Origin: Bacteroidales bacterium
Lineage (GTDB): Bacteria; Bacteroidota; Bacteroidia; Bacteroidales; UBA932
Length of the DNA: 64,000 nucleotides
Reading direction: 5' to 3'
NCBI GenBank assembly: GCA_017962025.1
Contig: JAGCWD010000123.1
Coordinates: forward strand, 24,219-88,218
The notes under the pieces are model-generated. The model made no database searches. It saw only the letters and a program-made list of their open reading frames with translations, and was not told the DNA's origin. A program made the translations under genes and the position numbers. The stretch's first letter is position 1. Each line of letters opens with the position of its first letter. Of the stretch, positions 7,108-16,292 are shown one piece after another.

Positions 7108-10100
7108 TTACATAGAGACACTGAATATGGCGCCAAAGTAATGATGGTCAAGTCCCTTTACCGGAAATCTGTCAATATCCTTCCAAGAATTGAAGGCATA
7201 CCTGAAGCCTAGGCTGGAATCATAAGGTAGCCAGAGCAGGTTTCCAAGGTGGAAGACAACATCGGTACCGAAACTGGCCAGGGAAGCGGACCGGACCTCA
7301 TTCATGTTGACCAGATACTCTTTCAGTACGGTAAACTTCTGGAATGCAAGGTCAGCGAAAGGAACGATCTCAAGATTCTTTACGTAAGCCAAAGGGCTGA
7401 GCAATGACCAGTCAAGATTGACCAGGGGTAGTGAATAGTCGAAAGTAAACTTGTAACGAAGAGGAGAACAGGTATTGGCTATCGACAGGATGTTAGTCTC
7501 GACAAAACCTCGTGGAATGAATGATGCCGGCATGTCAGGGTAGCTGAACCTTCCTCCGCCGAAGTCCTTTCCCAAGGAAGCACTCAGCTTGATTCCCTGG
7601 TCCTGAAGGATGCCGGGGAGATAACCGTAGAGGTACATGTAAGCCGTGTTGCTGAAATAAGAAGAGTGCCCTGGTCTCGTTCTTAATCCTGTTTCTGCTC
7701 CGATTCCCAGTCTTGGCCATGCCTGTGAAGGGGCTTTGTCAGTCATGATAAATCCCCTGAATGAGAAATCAAGGGTCGAGAGCATCGACACGCGGTCCTT
7801 CCCGAGCGAACCGATCTCCTTCCATGAGGGATTGTCTTCCGGCCCGAAGATTTCCCTGAGGCTGATCCTGTCATGGTAAACATCGTTGGTAAACCTGTAC
7901 CTTAATTGTGGAACCAATCCTCGGGAGATACCTCCTGAATTGAACCTCAAGGGAACATAGAGCCTCAGGCTTCCTTCAAAGAAAGGAGCGGTCTTCTTTA
8001 CTTTTGAAGTCAAGAGAGCTATCTTTCCTCCTCTGACGTCGGCTTGCTGGACCCTCATGATATCTTTCGAATAACGGTCGCCCAAGTCTGCTGACACTTC
8101 TATGACAGGGAAAAGACCTGAATAGACATATTTGAAATGGGCGGAATGTCTCCAGGAGCCGAACTTGCTGCAGGTGGCTGCGTCCGGATCATCATGGTAA
8201 CTGTAACCGATAAAACCGTATCCGTCACCGACAAGGTTCTGGAACAGGGCGGTGGCGCCCAAGGAGGCAGACTTGTAACTCTCGTCGGACGTTATGCTCT
8301 CCATGCTGTCGTAGTTGAAGTAGAACGGGGTCCATGAGTGGAGCACAGGTATGACCTTCCTGAATCTTTTGGGCTCTGAAAAGGACAGATCCGAAGTTTC
8401 AGGAAGCAGACCATTATTCTCCGCCAGTTCTTTTTCCTGCAAAGACAAAGCGTCTGCAATCCTCCATTTGTGGGTTTCTTCAAAAGAAACCTCTTTCATA
8501 GGCAGGTTCTCTACGGCAGTCGAATAGATCATATAGCCCTGTTTGTAGGCTTCCGGTCTGTCTGACGGAGCCAGGGAGCTGTAATATAAGGAATCTCCTT
8601 TCTCTGAGAAAAACGGAGACCGGATTCCGAACCTTGTTGATGTTGCCTGGAGAAGTTTTCCGGAGGAAGGATCCAGAATGTACAGTTCATTTACCCCGGT
8701 GCGGTCGCAGAGGAAAGTGATTGACCGGCCGGAAGAAGCGCCGAGGTAGGAGAGTTCGACGGGCCGGGGCCCGAGAATAAGGGTGATTGCCGGCCCTTCG
8801 ACAGAGCTCAGGGACCGGATCTCATAAATTCCCATTCCATGGTTCGACAGTCCGGCGGCGAAGAGTTGGTTTTCCAACCAAACCGTCTCCGTGAACTGGA
8901 CTGAATCCGGAGAGGGAATAATGGTTTTGATTTCCCCGTTTTTGCTGTCTAGAAGCAGGAGCCTTGAGTTTCCCGCGGCAGGATATTCAGTGACGCAGAC
9001 AAGGCTTCCGTCGGGCGAAGGAGCAGGATTGAAATACTTTCCTTCCTTGGTCAGGTCATGGATTCTTTTAGGATCCGAGGTGTCAATGTAACGTATCCTG
9101 GAACTACCGGCAAGGGTCCACCGGGGATGAGCGACAGTCTCTGACCACCAGATTCTTTCGCCGGCTTTGTCATAGGTCAGTTTTCCGGTAGCGGCGGAGA
9201 AAGGTCTTACTGTCGCTACAGTGCCTTCCGGACTTACCCTTACCAGGGCTGATGGGGTGGTAAGACCGCTTCTGACGGTCCAGACACCGGTATTTCCCAC
9301 AATTACCGATCCGCTATAAGAAGAATGCCTCCAAGGCTCGGGGGTGACTTGCTCGGAAGGCATGAAAGGGGCCCTTGTCGCCGCTTCTTCCGCCCAGATG
9401 CTTGCGAAGCCTTCCTGGATAGTCTTGAAGGCCCGGGGGAAGTTCACGCCGCTTGCTTGCCTGACCGTTTTCTGCAGGTTGAAGAAGAATCCCCGGCCAG
9501 CAGTGCGGTCAAAATATTCCTTTGTAAATAGAGGATCGTCGAAGAATACCCTTGTTCCGGAGACTAACATGTACCCGACTTTGTAGTAGTCCGGAGTGTA
9601 ATACTTATGGGAACCGTAGGACCACCTCCAATAGTCTCTCCAGTCCCCACTCTCAAAGGCAGGCATCATGTACGACAGGAATGAGGCCTGCCGGCCTCTT
9701 CCCGAGGAAGTGAGAGCCGTTTCGGTAACTACGGCATCCCCTTCGAGCAGAGTCGGCCCTGGATATAATCCCGCAAAAGCACCTGAGAATAATTCTCCTG
9801 AAAGGTATTTGAACACCTTGTGTCGGCCTGCAACACCAGCTTGCATCTGCGCTGCGTGCCTGCCCTCGTGGATCGAAAGCAATTTATCCCAAGGGACAGG
9901 AGTAGGATCATATGGATCAGGGGCGGTGAAGAAGTCCATCCTTTTTGGAGCCCAGGCGACAGAGGCATTCGGAATCGTGTTGAAACTGTGAAGGATCACA
10001 GGCATCCTGGTCTTGTAATCTTTCCCGATCAGAAGTCCGGATGAGCGACTTACTCCTAACCGTGCGTTTTCAAGCCAGAACCCATATACCCTTGCAAGGG

Positions 10101-10251
10101 AGTCTTCCCCATCTGGAAAGATGATTTTGAATTCAGGAGTGTTCATCTGCATCCACCTGACGCTTGAAGGATCGCTTCCCGTCAAGGAAAACTGGGCCCT
10201 CAAAGAAGTGCAGGCGCACAAAAGGAAAAACAGCAGGATGAATCTTCTCAT
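7108..10251 (-). CDS. Secreted HExxH metalloprotease-like / TolB-type beta-propeller / outer-membrane barrel protein
   Basis: 1047 residues from the ATG at 10249-10251, chosen because it begins a clean signal peptide (RRFILLFFLLCACTSLRAQ); a 29-residue longer frame would overlap the divergent gene. Residues about 30-330 look like a gluzincin-type domain: SIHEGRHAAQM (His128, Glu129, His132) followed 38 residues later by LLEGDAVVTET (Glu170), the usual third zinc ligand position. Residues about 330-620 have repeated blades (PAPSPDGSLVCVTEY, RSPFFSEKGDSLYYS) of a PD40/TolB-like propeller. The last 350 residues are strand-rich with aromatic turns, like an outer-membrane barrel, and end at FSVSM. 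Such Bacteroidota proteins are often just labelled 'TolB'. Peptidase activity is an inference from the motif. Confidence 0.72.
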   Translation of the reverse strand: MRRFILLFFLLCACTSLRAQFSLTGSDPSSVRWMQMNTPEFKIIFPDGEDSLARVYGFWLENARLGVSRSSGLLIGKDYKTRMPVILHSFNTIPNASVAWAPKRMDFFTAPDPYDPTPVPWDKLLSIHEGRHAAQMQAGVAGRHKVFKYLSGELFSGAFAGLYPGPTLLEGDAVVTETALTSSGRGRQASFLSYMMPAFESGDWRDYWRWSYGSHKYYTPDYYKVGYMLVSGTRVFFDDPLFTKEYFDRTAGRGFFFNLQKTVRQASGVNFPRAFKTIQEGFASIWAEEAATRAPFMPSEQVTPEPWRHSSYSGSVIVGNTGVWTVRSGLTTPSALVRVSPEGTVATVRPFSAATGKLTYDKAGERIWWSETVAHPRWTLAGSSRIRYIDTSDPKRIHDLTKEGKYFNPAPSPDGSLVCVTEYPAAGNSRLLLLDSKNGEIKTIIPSPDSVQFTETVWLENQLFAAGLSNHGMGIYEIRSLSSVEGPAITLILGPRPVELSYLGASSGRSITFLCDRTGVNELYILDPSSGKLLQATSTRFGIRSPFFSEKGDSLYYSSLAPSDRPEAYKQGYMIYSTAVENLPMKEVSFEETHKWRIADALSLQEKELAENNGLLPETSDLSFSEPKRFRKVIPVLHSWTPFYFNYDSMESITSDESYKSASLGATALFQNLVGDGYGFIGYSYHDDPDAATCSKFGSWRHSAHFKYVYSGLFPVIEVSADLGDRYSKDIMRVQQADVRGGKIALLTSKVKKTAPFFEGSLRLYVPLRFNSGGISRGLVPQLRYRFTNDVYHDRISLREIFGPEDNPSWKEIGSLGKDRVSMLSTLDFSFRGFIMTDKAPSQAWPRLGIGAETGLRTRPGHSSYFSNTAYMYLYGYLPGILQDQGIKLSASLGKDFGGGRFSYPDMPASFIPRGFVETNILSIANTCSPLRYKFTFDYSLPLVNLDWSLLSPLAYVKNLEIVPFADLAFQKFTVLKEYLVNMNEVRSASLASFGTDVVFHLGNLLWLPYDSSLGFRYAFNSWKDIDRFPVKGLDHHYFGAIFSVSM
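8791..8818. repeat. REP-like short palindrome embedded in coding sequence (copy 1)
   Basis: On the minus strand the bases begin CGGTCCCTGAGC and end GAAGGGCCG, an imperfect hairpin (GGTCCCT pairing with AGGGCC). It closely resembles the second copy at 50601-50626 and lies in frame in the propeller gene, encoding RSLSSVEGPA. Confidence 0.5.
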
Positions 10252-10260
10252 TTCTGGAGA

Positions 10261-10268
10261 CGAAGATA
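10261..10268 (-). promoter_or_regulatory. Candidate -7 element for the metalloprotease-like gene
   Basis: TATCTTCG on the minus strand, 7 of 8 to TAnnTTTG, 9 bases before the chosen ATG. It supports the shorter start. Confidence 0.4.
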
Positions 10269-10289
10269 CAGATTTTTGATAAGATTGAG

Positions 10290-10297
10290 TAAATTTG
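10290..10297 (+). promoter_or_regulatory. -7 promoter element for the DUF5106-galM-thyA-folA operon
   Basis: TAAATTTG, a perfect TAnnTTTG match 18 bases before the GTG start at 10316. The resulting 5' leader would be only about 10-12 bases. Confidence 0.5.
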
Positions 10298-10315
10298 TAA
10301 GAATGGTCTTTTGAC

Positions 10316-11281
10316 GTGAAAGGTTGTTTGAGGCACATAGTCAGCTTGTTATTTGTCCTGTCGCTTATCTCTTGCGGCAGGAAGGATAGGCCTCAGCTTG
10401 AAACCAGGGCGTTCCCGCCCATTCCTTCCGCACCTTCAATCATAACCGATCAGGCCAAGATAATCGAGTACAAGGTTTCTCATTTCTGGGATAACTTCCT
10501 TGAGGGAGATTACCTCTGTGATTCGTCCCATGTTAACGGGGCATCTTCTGACGAAGTGGAAAAGGCACTTGGCAGGTACATAACATTGCTCGAGGAAAGG
10601 AGTACCAGGGAGTTTGCCAAAAAGGAAATCGGAAACCTTTTTAACAGAATCGAAGAGTATTCGGCCACCCATCCTTCCTCAAATGTTTTCTCATTTTTTG
10701 AGGAGATGGTCCCGAAATACCTTTACGACCCCAACTCCCCAGTCCGTGATGAGGACCTCTACCTGCCCTATGTTGAGGGTCTGGCGGTTTCCGAGTTGGT
10801 CTCTGAAGACTTGAAGCCAGCATATTCCCATGACGCCAGGATGTGCTCACTCAACCAGGTCGGTACCCCTGCGGCAGACTTTTCATTCACAGACCTTGGA
10901 GGACGTATGCACAACCTGTACGGGATCAAGGCTCCCTTCACCCTTCTCATGTTTACCAATCCCGGCTGTGAAGCCTGTCACGAGGTTATAGAGACCCTGC
11001 AAACGAATGCAATCATTCCAAGGTTGGTGAAAAATGGAACCCTCGCGGTTGTCAATGTCTATATAGACCTTGAAAGGGAGAAATGGCAGGCGTTGGCAAA
11101 GGAATATCCTTCCGAATGGTACAATGGATATGATCAGGATTTCGCCATTCGCCAGGACCTTACCTACAATGTCCGGGGAATCCCGTCTCTCTATGTCCTG
11201 GATAAGGACAAGAGCGTTATTATGAAGGATGCCCCTACAGATAAGGCTGTTATTTACCTGCAGAATATTCAAAAACAATGA
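10316..11281 (+). CDS. DUF5106/thioredoxin-like lipoprotein
   Basis: 321 residues with a GTG start. The lipobox is LISC at about residue 20. Residues about 45-170 match the helical DUF5106 domain found in front of thioredoxin folds in Bacteroidota. Residues about 180-321 form a thioredoxin-like domain: GTPAADFSFTDLGG, then FTNPGCEACHEV with a CxxC (CEAC), and the cis-Pro loop VRGIPSLYVLD. It is probably a periplasmic thiol-disulfide protein, reductase or isomerase, anchored to a membrane. It heads an operon with galM (4-bp gap), though no functional link to galactose is evident. Confidence 0.85.
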   Translation: MKGCLRHIVSLLFVLSLISCGRKDRPQLETRAFPPIPSAPSIITDQAKIIEYKVSHFWDNFLEGDYLCDSSHVNGASSDEVEKALGRYITLLEERSTREFAKKEIGNLFNRIEEYSATHPSSNVFSFFEEMVPKYLYDPNSPVRDEDLYLPYVEGLAVSELVSEDLKPAYSHDARMCSLNQVGTPAADFSFTDLGGRMHNLYGIKAPFTLLMFTNPGCEACHEVIETLQTNAIIPRLVKNGTLAVVNVYIDLEREKWQALAKEYPSEWYNGYDQDFAIRQDLTYNVRGIPSLYVLDKDKSVIMKDAPTDKAVIYLQNIQKQ

Positions 11282-11285
11282 AGAT

Positions 11286-12335
11286 ATGAAAATCAATAAG
11301 GAAATCTGGGGCGAAACCCCTTCTGGAGAGGAGATACTCCTCTACACCATCGAGAATGAGAAAGGAGCCTTCGTGCGTCTTTCCAGTGTAGGTGCCGGCA
11401 TTGTCTCCATCGTTGTTCCAGACAAGGAAGGTAAACTGGCAGACGTGGTCCTCGGATATCCCGATCCGATGAGTTACTTCGCAGACGGCCCTTGCGCAGG
11501 AAAGTGCCCAGGTCGTTTTGCCAACAGGATAGCATTGGGCAAATTCACCCTCAACGGAGTTGAATATACCCTCCCTATAAACAACGGTCCCAATCATCTT
11601 CACGGTGGTCCCGCCGGTTTCCAGAACAAGGTTTGGGAAAGCAGGGTCGAAGGCGATGCTGTGGAATTCATGTATTTCTCTGAGGACGGAGAAGCCGGCT
11701 ATCCCGGCAACCTGAAAGTGGTCGCCCGTTACGAGTGGAGCGATGACAATGCCCTTAAGCTTTTCCTTACAGCGAGGACTGACAAGGATACAGTTGTCAA
11801 TCTTACCAATCATGCCTACTTCAACCTCAATGGTGAAGGCAACGGCGACATCCTTGGACATGAATTGAAGCTCAACTCATCCGTTTATCTTCCCACAGAT
11901 GAGACCCTCATACCCGTCGGAGAGCCTGATCCGGTTGCCGGTACCCCCATGGACTTCCAGGAGTTCAAGAAGATCGGAGCCGAGATCAAGGAAGACTTCC
12001 CGGCATTGAATTATGGAAAAGGTTACGACAACTGCTGGATGATCAATGGTTATGAGCCTGGGCAACTTCAGGCCGCAGCTAAGCTTTATGCTCCTGAGAG
12101 CGGTCGCCTGCTGGAGGTCTTCACCACCCAACCCGCAGTCCAGATTTACACCGGGAACTGGCTGGCAGGAAGCCCTGTCGCAAAATGCGGACGCAGTTAT
12201 TTCGATTACGAAGGAGTTGCAATCGAGTGCCAGCACTGCCCGGATTCTCCAAATAAACCGGACTATCCTACCACGGTGCTGAAGCCCGGGGAAGACTACG
12301 AAGAGGCAATAATCTGGCAGTTCTCAGTGGCATGA
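11286..12335 (+). CDS. galM: Galactose mutarotase (aldose 1-epimerase)
   Basis: 349 residues. It interconverts alpha and beta anomers of galactose/glucose and feeds galactokinase. Catalytic elements are present: NGPNHLHGG with His104/His106, [10 protein letters not shown] near 170-180 with the second histidine, and Glu near 314 in [18 protein letters not shown]. The ATG at 11286 was chosen over an upstream in-frame start at 11229 because the latter would lie inside the preceding gene and adds an atypical N-terminus. No signal peptide, so cytoplasmic. The stop overlaps the thyA start (ATGA), so the two are translationally coupled. Confidence 0.94.
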   Translation: MKINKEIWGETPSGEEILLYTIENEKGAFVRLSSVGAGIVSIVVPDKEGKLADVVLGYPDPMSYFADGPCAGKCPGRFANRIALGKFTLNGVEYTLPINNGPNHLHGGPAGFQNKVWESRVEGDAVEFMYFSEDGEAGYPGNLKVVARYEWSDDNALKLFLTARTDKDTVVNLTNHAYFNLNGEGNGDILGHELKLNSSVYLPTDETLIPVGEPDPVAGTPMDFQEFKKIGAEIKEDFPALNYGKGYDNCWMINGYEPGQLQAAAKLYAPESGRLLEVFTTQPAVQIYTGNWLAGSPVAKCGRSYFDYEGVAIECQHCPDSPNKPDYPTTVLKPGEDYEEAIIWQFSVA

Positions 12336-13126
12336 AACAGTACCTCAACCTATTGAAACGGATCATGGACGAAGGTGTGGTCAAACACGACCGCACCGGC
12401 GTCGGTACCAAGTCCGTCTTCGGGCACCAGATGAGGTTCGACCTTTCTGAAGGGTTTCCTCTCCTGACCACGAAAAAGGTTCATTTGAAATCGATTATCC
12501 ACGAACTTCTTTGGTTCATTTCAGGAGATACAAACATCAAATATCTGAAGGATCACGGAGTTACTATCTGGGATGAGTGGGCTGATGAAAACGGGGACCT
12601 CGGTCCTGTTTACGGCCACCAGTGGCGTTCCTGGCCGGCTCCGGACGGCCGCTCTGTTGACCAGCTCTCCCAGGTGATAGAGACCATAAAGCACAATCCT
12701 GATTCCCGCCGCATGCTGGTGTGTGCATGGAATCCAGGCGAAGTAGACAAAATGGCCCTCCCTCCGTGCCACTGTCTTTTCCAGTTCTATGTGGCAGAAG
12801 GCAAGCTGTCCTGCCAGCTCTATCAGAGAAGTGCAGACACATTCCTTGGGGTTCCTTTCAACATTGCTTCCTATGCCCTTCTTACCATGATGATTGCACA
12901 GGAATGCGGTCTTCGTCCCGGGGAATTCATTCACACCACGGGAGACACCCATATCTATCTCAATCATTTCGACCAGGTACGTGAACAACTCTCCAGAGAG
13001 CCACGTCCCCTGCCCAGAATGATCCTGAATCCTGAGGTCAAATCAGTTTTCGATTTCCGATACGAGGACTTTACTCTCGAAGGTTATGATCCATGGCCTG
13101 CCATCAAGGCCCCGGTTGCTGTTTAA
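12332..13126 (+). CDS. thyA: Thymidylate synthase
   Basis: 264 residues, identical in length to E. coli ThyA. It methylates dUMP to dTMP with methylene-tetrahydrofolate. The catalytic cysteine is Cys146 in [12 protein letters not shown]. Other conserved stretches are [40 protein letters not shown] and GDTHIYLNH. It overlaps galM by four bases and is followed 12 bp later by folA, the usual partner that regenerates tetrahydrofolate from the dihydrofolate ThyA makes. Confidence 0.98.
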   Translation: MKQYLNLLKRIMDEGVVKHDRTGVGTKSVFGHQMRFDLSEGFPLLTTKKVHLKSIIHELLWFISGDTNIKYLKDHGVTIWDEWADENGDLGPVYGHQWRSWPAPDGRSVDQLSQVIETIKHNPDSRRMLVCAWNPGEVDKMALPPCHCLFQFYVAEGKLSCQLYQRSADTFLGVPFNIASYALLTMMIAQECGLRPGEFIHTTGDTHIYLNHFDQVREQLSREPRPLPRMILNPEVKSVFDFRYEDFTLEGYDPWPAIKAPVAV

Positions 13127-13138
13127 TTTGTTTTGAAT

Positions 13139-13633
13139 ATGGAAAAATGCATCATAGTCGCAATAGCCGACAACCGCGCGATTGGAAAATCCAACGCACT
13201 CCTCTGGCACATCGCCGAAGACATGAAATACTTTAGACAGACTACCACAGGCTGCCCCGTGATTATGGGATGGATGACATTCCAGTCAATCGGCGGCAAA
13301 CCTCTTCCCAAGAGGGACAACGTGGTCATATCCATATTTCCCTGGCCGGACAAGCCGGAAGGGGTAAAGGTGGCCGGAAGCCTTGAGGAGGCTTACAGCA
13401 TGGTGGACCCAACCGGGAAGGTTTTCGTGATGGGCGGAGGAGAAACCTATCGCCAGGCGTTGCCGACAGCAGACAAACTTTACATCACTCACGTCCATAC
13501 CACCATTGAAGATGCTGATACTTTCTTTCCTGTTATAGATCCTGCAATTTGGAAAGTCGAATCCACCACTCCGGTTGAAATCGATCCGGAAACCGGCTAT
13601 GGCTACGAATTCACAATCTACACCAGGAGATAA
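13139..13633 (+). CDS. folA: Dihydrofolate reductase
   Basis: 164 residues from the ATG at 13139 (an in-frame TTG two codons earlier is less likely). It reduces dihydrofolate with NADPH. Conserved elements: IVAIADNRAIGKSNALLWH, the substrate-site acidic residue in AEDMKYFRQTT, the NADPH-binding MGWMTFQSIGGKPLPKRDN, and MGGGETYRQALP near 100. The usual Arg-Lys in MGRKTW is replaced by Trp-Met here (MGWMTF), a small deviation near the cofactor site. It lies directly after thyA as a folate pair. Confidence 0.95.
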   Translation: MEKCIIVAIADNRAIGKSNALLWHIAEDMKYFRQTTTGCPVIMGWMTFQSIGGKPLPKRDNVVISIFPWPDKPEGVKVAGSLEEAYSMVDPTGKVFVMGGGETYRQALPTADKLYITHVHTTIEDADTFFPVIDPAIWKVESTTPVEIDPETGYGYEFTIYTRR

Positions 13634-13644
13634 CGAACTTGCAA

Positions 13645-14934
13645 ATGGCAACAAAAAGGGAACACTTCGGCAGCAGGGCTGCTGTAATCATGGCTATGGC
13701 CGGATCCGCTATCGGGCTTGGTAACATCTGGCGATTCCCCTACATGGTTGGGGAATATGGCGGAGCGGCGTTCATACTGATCTATATTCTTTGTTCATTC
13801 TTCCTGTCCTTCCCGATTTTCCTTGCCGAGGCTCTGGTCGGGCGTAGGACGCATGCCAACGCTATCGGAGCCATGAACAAGCTGGCTCCTCGGAGTTTCT
13901 GGACCATACTCGGTTATTTGAGCGTAATCACTCCCACGATAATCGTATCATATTACAGCATAGTCGGAGGCTGGTCGATAGAGTACTTCCTTAAATCCTT
14001 TTCGCTGAACTTTGGGGAATTCCGCCCTTCCGGGTGGACACCTCTCATTTTCAATACTGTTTTCCTTGCCCTTTCTTCAATAATCGTGGCGTTCGGAATC
14101 AAGGGAGGTATTGAAAAATTCAACAAGATTTCGATTCCGCTCCTTTTTGTCCTGATCGTACTCATTATGATTTATTCAGTGAATATGCCGGGAGCGGACA
14201 AGGGAATCGAGTATATCGTCAAGCCGGATTTCTCGAAAATAACCGGTAGGACTTTTGCCTTCGCACTAGGACAGAGTTTCTATGCCATGTCCCTTGGAAT
14301 GGGAATCGTAATCACATATTCATCCTACGTCCATAAGGATGAAAACCTGGTTGCTTCCGGTGTAGGGACAGTGCTTGCCGCCCTTATGTTCTCGGTTCTG
14401 GCCGGATTCGCCATCATGCCAGCGGTCTTTTCGGCGGGAATAGCTCCGAGCAGCGGCCCTGGTTTGGTCTATCAGACTTTGCCACATGTATTTACCGGGA
14501 TGAGTGCCTCTTCTCCATGGATAGCATCCTGTGTGGCCGCACTGTTCTTCTTCTCTGTTATCGTGGCAGCAATGACTTCCAGCATATCTCTTATCGAAGT
14601 CGGGGTGGCGTATCTGGTTGAGGAAAGGCATATGAAGAGATCTATGGCCTGCCTGCTGGTATTCGTGGTTACGTGGGTCCTTGGTCTGATAAGCGTGTTC
14701 TCGATAGAAGCATTCGGGAAGGTGGATGCATTTTCTTCCAACTTCCTGCTGACGGCGGGCGTCCTCCTGGTAGTCCTCTTCGTCGGATGGAAGATGAAGA
14801 AGGAAGATGTCCGGGAAGAGATAACAAATCGCGGGGTCATAAACAATAAGGTATTCGGGGTGTTCTATTTCCTGATCAGGTACGTAGCCCCAATAACTGT
14901 CCTCACCATTTTCATAACCAATCTGGTATTATGA
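13645..14934 (+). CDS. Neurotransmitter:sodium symporter (NSS/SNF) family transporter, copy 1
   Basis: 429 residues from the ATG at 13645; a TTG six bases earlier is also in frame. The polytopic sequence shows about 11-12 membrane helices. The NSS signature GSAIGLGNIWRFPYMVGEYGG at the unwound first helix is intact and marks the sodium and substrate site. Bacterial members import amino acids or related amines with sodium. It follows folA by 11 bp and overlaps copy 2 by four bases. Substrate cannot be deduced. Confidence 0.93.
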   Translation: MATKREHFGSRAAVIMAMAGSAIGLGNIWRFPYMVGEYGGAAFILIYILCSFFLSFPIFLAEALVGRRTHANAIGAMNKLAPRSFWTILGYLSVITPTIIVSYYSIVGGWSIEYFLKSFSLNFGEFRPSGWTPLIFNTVFLALSSIIVAFGIKGGIEKFNKISIPLLFVLIVLIMIYSVNMPGADKGIEYIVKPDFSKITGRTFAFALGQSFYAMSLGMGIVITYSSYVHKDENLVASGVGTVLAALMFSVLAGFAIMPAVFSAGIAPSSGPGLVYQTLPHVFTGMSASSPWIASCVAALFFFSVIVAAMTSSISLIEVGVAYLVEERHMKRSMACLLVFVVTWVLGLISVFSIEAFGKVDAFSSNFLLTAGVLLVVLFVGWKMKKEDVREEITNRGVINNKVFGVFYFLIRYVAPITVLTIFITNLVL

Positions 14935-16292
14935 CAAACAGGGAACACTTCGGCAGCAGGGCTGCCGTGATCATGGCCATGGCCGGATCGGCTATCGGAC
15001 TTGGTAACATCTGGCGCTTTCCTTTCATCGTCGGTGAATATGGCGGAGCGGCCTTTATCCTGATCTATATTCTCTGTTGTTTCTTCCTGTCGTTGCCGAT
15101 TCTTCTGTCCGAATCGATTATCGGCCGCAGGACACATCAGAATACCTTTGGGGCCATGAGCACACTGGCTCCCGGTACCAAATGGAAGTGGCTGGGCTTG
15201 CTGACTATAGTCACCCCTATAATCATACTTTCCTACTACAGCGTTGTCGGAGGGTGGTCTTTTGCCTATCTTCTTAAAGCTTGTTCCCTACAATTCAATC
15301 CTGAAAATGCCGAGGCCGTGACGGGAATGTTCGCCACGTTCTCTTCCTCTGCCTGGGGGCCTCTGGCCTGCCTGGTGGTATTCCTTGGATTGACGGCCTT
15401 GATCATATTCTCAGGAGTAAAGAAGGGAATAGAAAAGTTCAGCAAGATATCGATGCCGGTACTCTTTATCCTGATTGTAGTGATAGCTGTCTATTCAGTA
15501 ACCCTTCCGGGAGCGATGGACGGGGTCCGCTATCTTGTCAAGCCTGACTTCTCCAAACTGTCCGCCGGAGCATTTTCGGCCGCTCTCGGACAGAGTTTCT
15601 TCTCTCTCTCCCTAGGAGTGGGCACTATGCTGATTTATTCCTCTTATATCCGGAAGGATGAGAACATTCTGGCTTCCGGTACCGGAACGGCCCTGTTTGA
15701 CATGCTCTTTGCGATCTTGGCCGGATTTGCGGTCATGCCGGCAGTTTTCGCAGCGGGGATAGCTCCCAGTTCAGGCCCAGGCCTTGTGTTCGAGACCCTG
15801 CCATACATCTTTGCCAAGATGGGAGCGGGCGGACAGTTCTTGAGTTCGGCGGTAGCGATACTGTTTTTCCTGACAATCCTGGTAGCTGCACTGTCATCAT
15901 CGATTTCCATGATGGAAGTTGGGGTAGCCTATATGGTTGAGGAGAAGGGAATCTCCAGAGGAAAGGCAACGGCAGGTATCTTCTTTGTCGCCCTGTTCCT
16001 GGGAATCCTTTGCTCCCTTTCTTTCGGACCTATCTCAGGAGTGAAGTTCCTCGGCAACACGTTCTTCAATGCCTGCGACAAGCTTTGCTCCAATTATCTG
16101 ATGACCCTTGGAGCGCTCATGTTCAGTATTTTCGTGGGATGGAAAATGGACAAGGCGTCAGTACATGATGAACTCACCAACGGCGGATCGCTGAAAGGAA
16201 ACTCAAAGGTATTTCCGGTGTTGTACTTCCTTATCAAGTACATCGCACCACTGGCCATAGCTGCCATTTTCATCACGGGACTTCTGGCCTAG
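14931..16292 (+). CDS. Neurotransmitter:sodium symporter (NSS/SNF) family transporter, copy 2
   Basis: 453 residues, a tandem paralogue of the preceding gene. The first 60 residues are almost identical (REHFGSRAAVIMAMAGSAIG onward), later helices diverge, and this copy has an extra stretch near residues 115-125 and another near 370-385. The start overlaps the previous stop (ATGA). The last four bases, CTAG at 16289-16292, are shared with the convergent phosphatase gene, so each gene's stop codon lies within the other gene's last bases. The duplication may have split substrate range, or the pair may form a heteromer; neither is shown. Confidence 0.93.
   Translation: MTNREHFGSRAAVIMAMAGSAIGLGNIWRFPFIVGEYGGAAFILIYILCCFFLSLPILLSESIIGRRTHQNTFGAMSTLAPGTKWKWLGLLTIVTPIIILSYYSVVGGWSFAYLLKACSLQFNPENAEAVTGMFATFSSSAWGPLACLVVFLGLTALIIFSGVKKGIEKFSKISMPVLFILIVVIAVYSVTLPGAMDGVRYLVKPDFSKLSAGAFSAALGQSFFSLSLGVGTMLIYSSYIRKDENILASGTGTALFDMLFAILAGFAVMPAVFAAGIAPSSGPGLVFETLPYIFAKMGAGGQFLSSAVAILFFLTILVAALSSSISMMEVGVAYMVEEKGISRGKATAGIFFVALFLGILCSLSFGPISGVKFLGNTFFNACDKLCSNYLMTLGALMFSIFVGWKMDKASVHDELTNGGSLKGNSKVFPVLYFLIKYIAPLAIAAIFITGLLA

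Noticed and set aside
10252-10338. Longer N-terminus for the metalloprotease-like protein starting at 10338
   Set aside because: It would put 29 polar residues before a clean signal peptide and overlap the divergent DUF5106 gene; the ATG at 10251 fits a secreted protein and has a -7 box just upstream.
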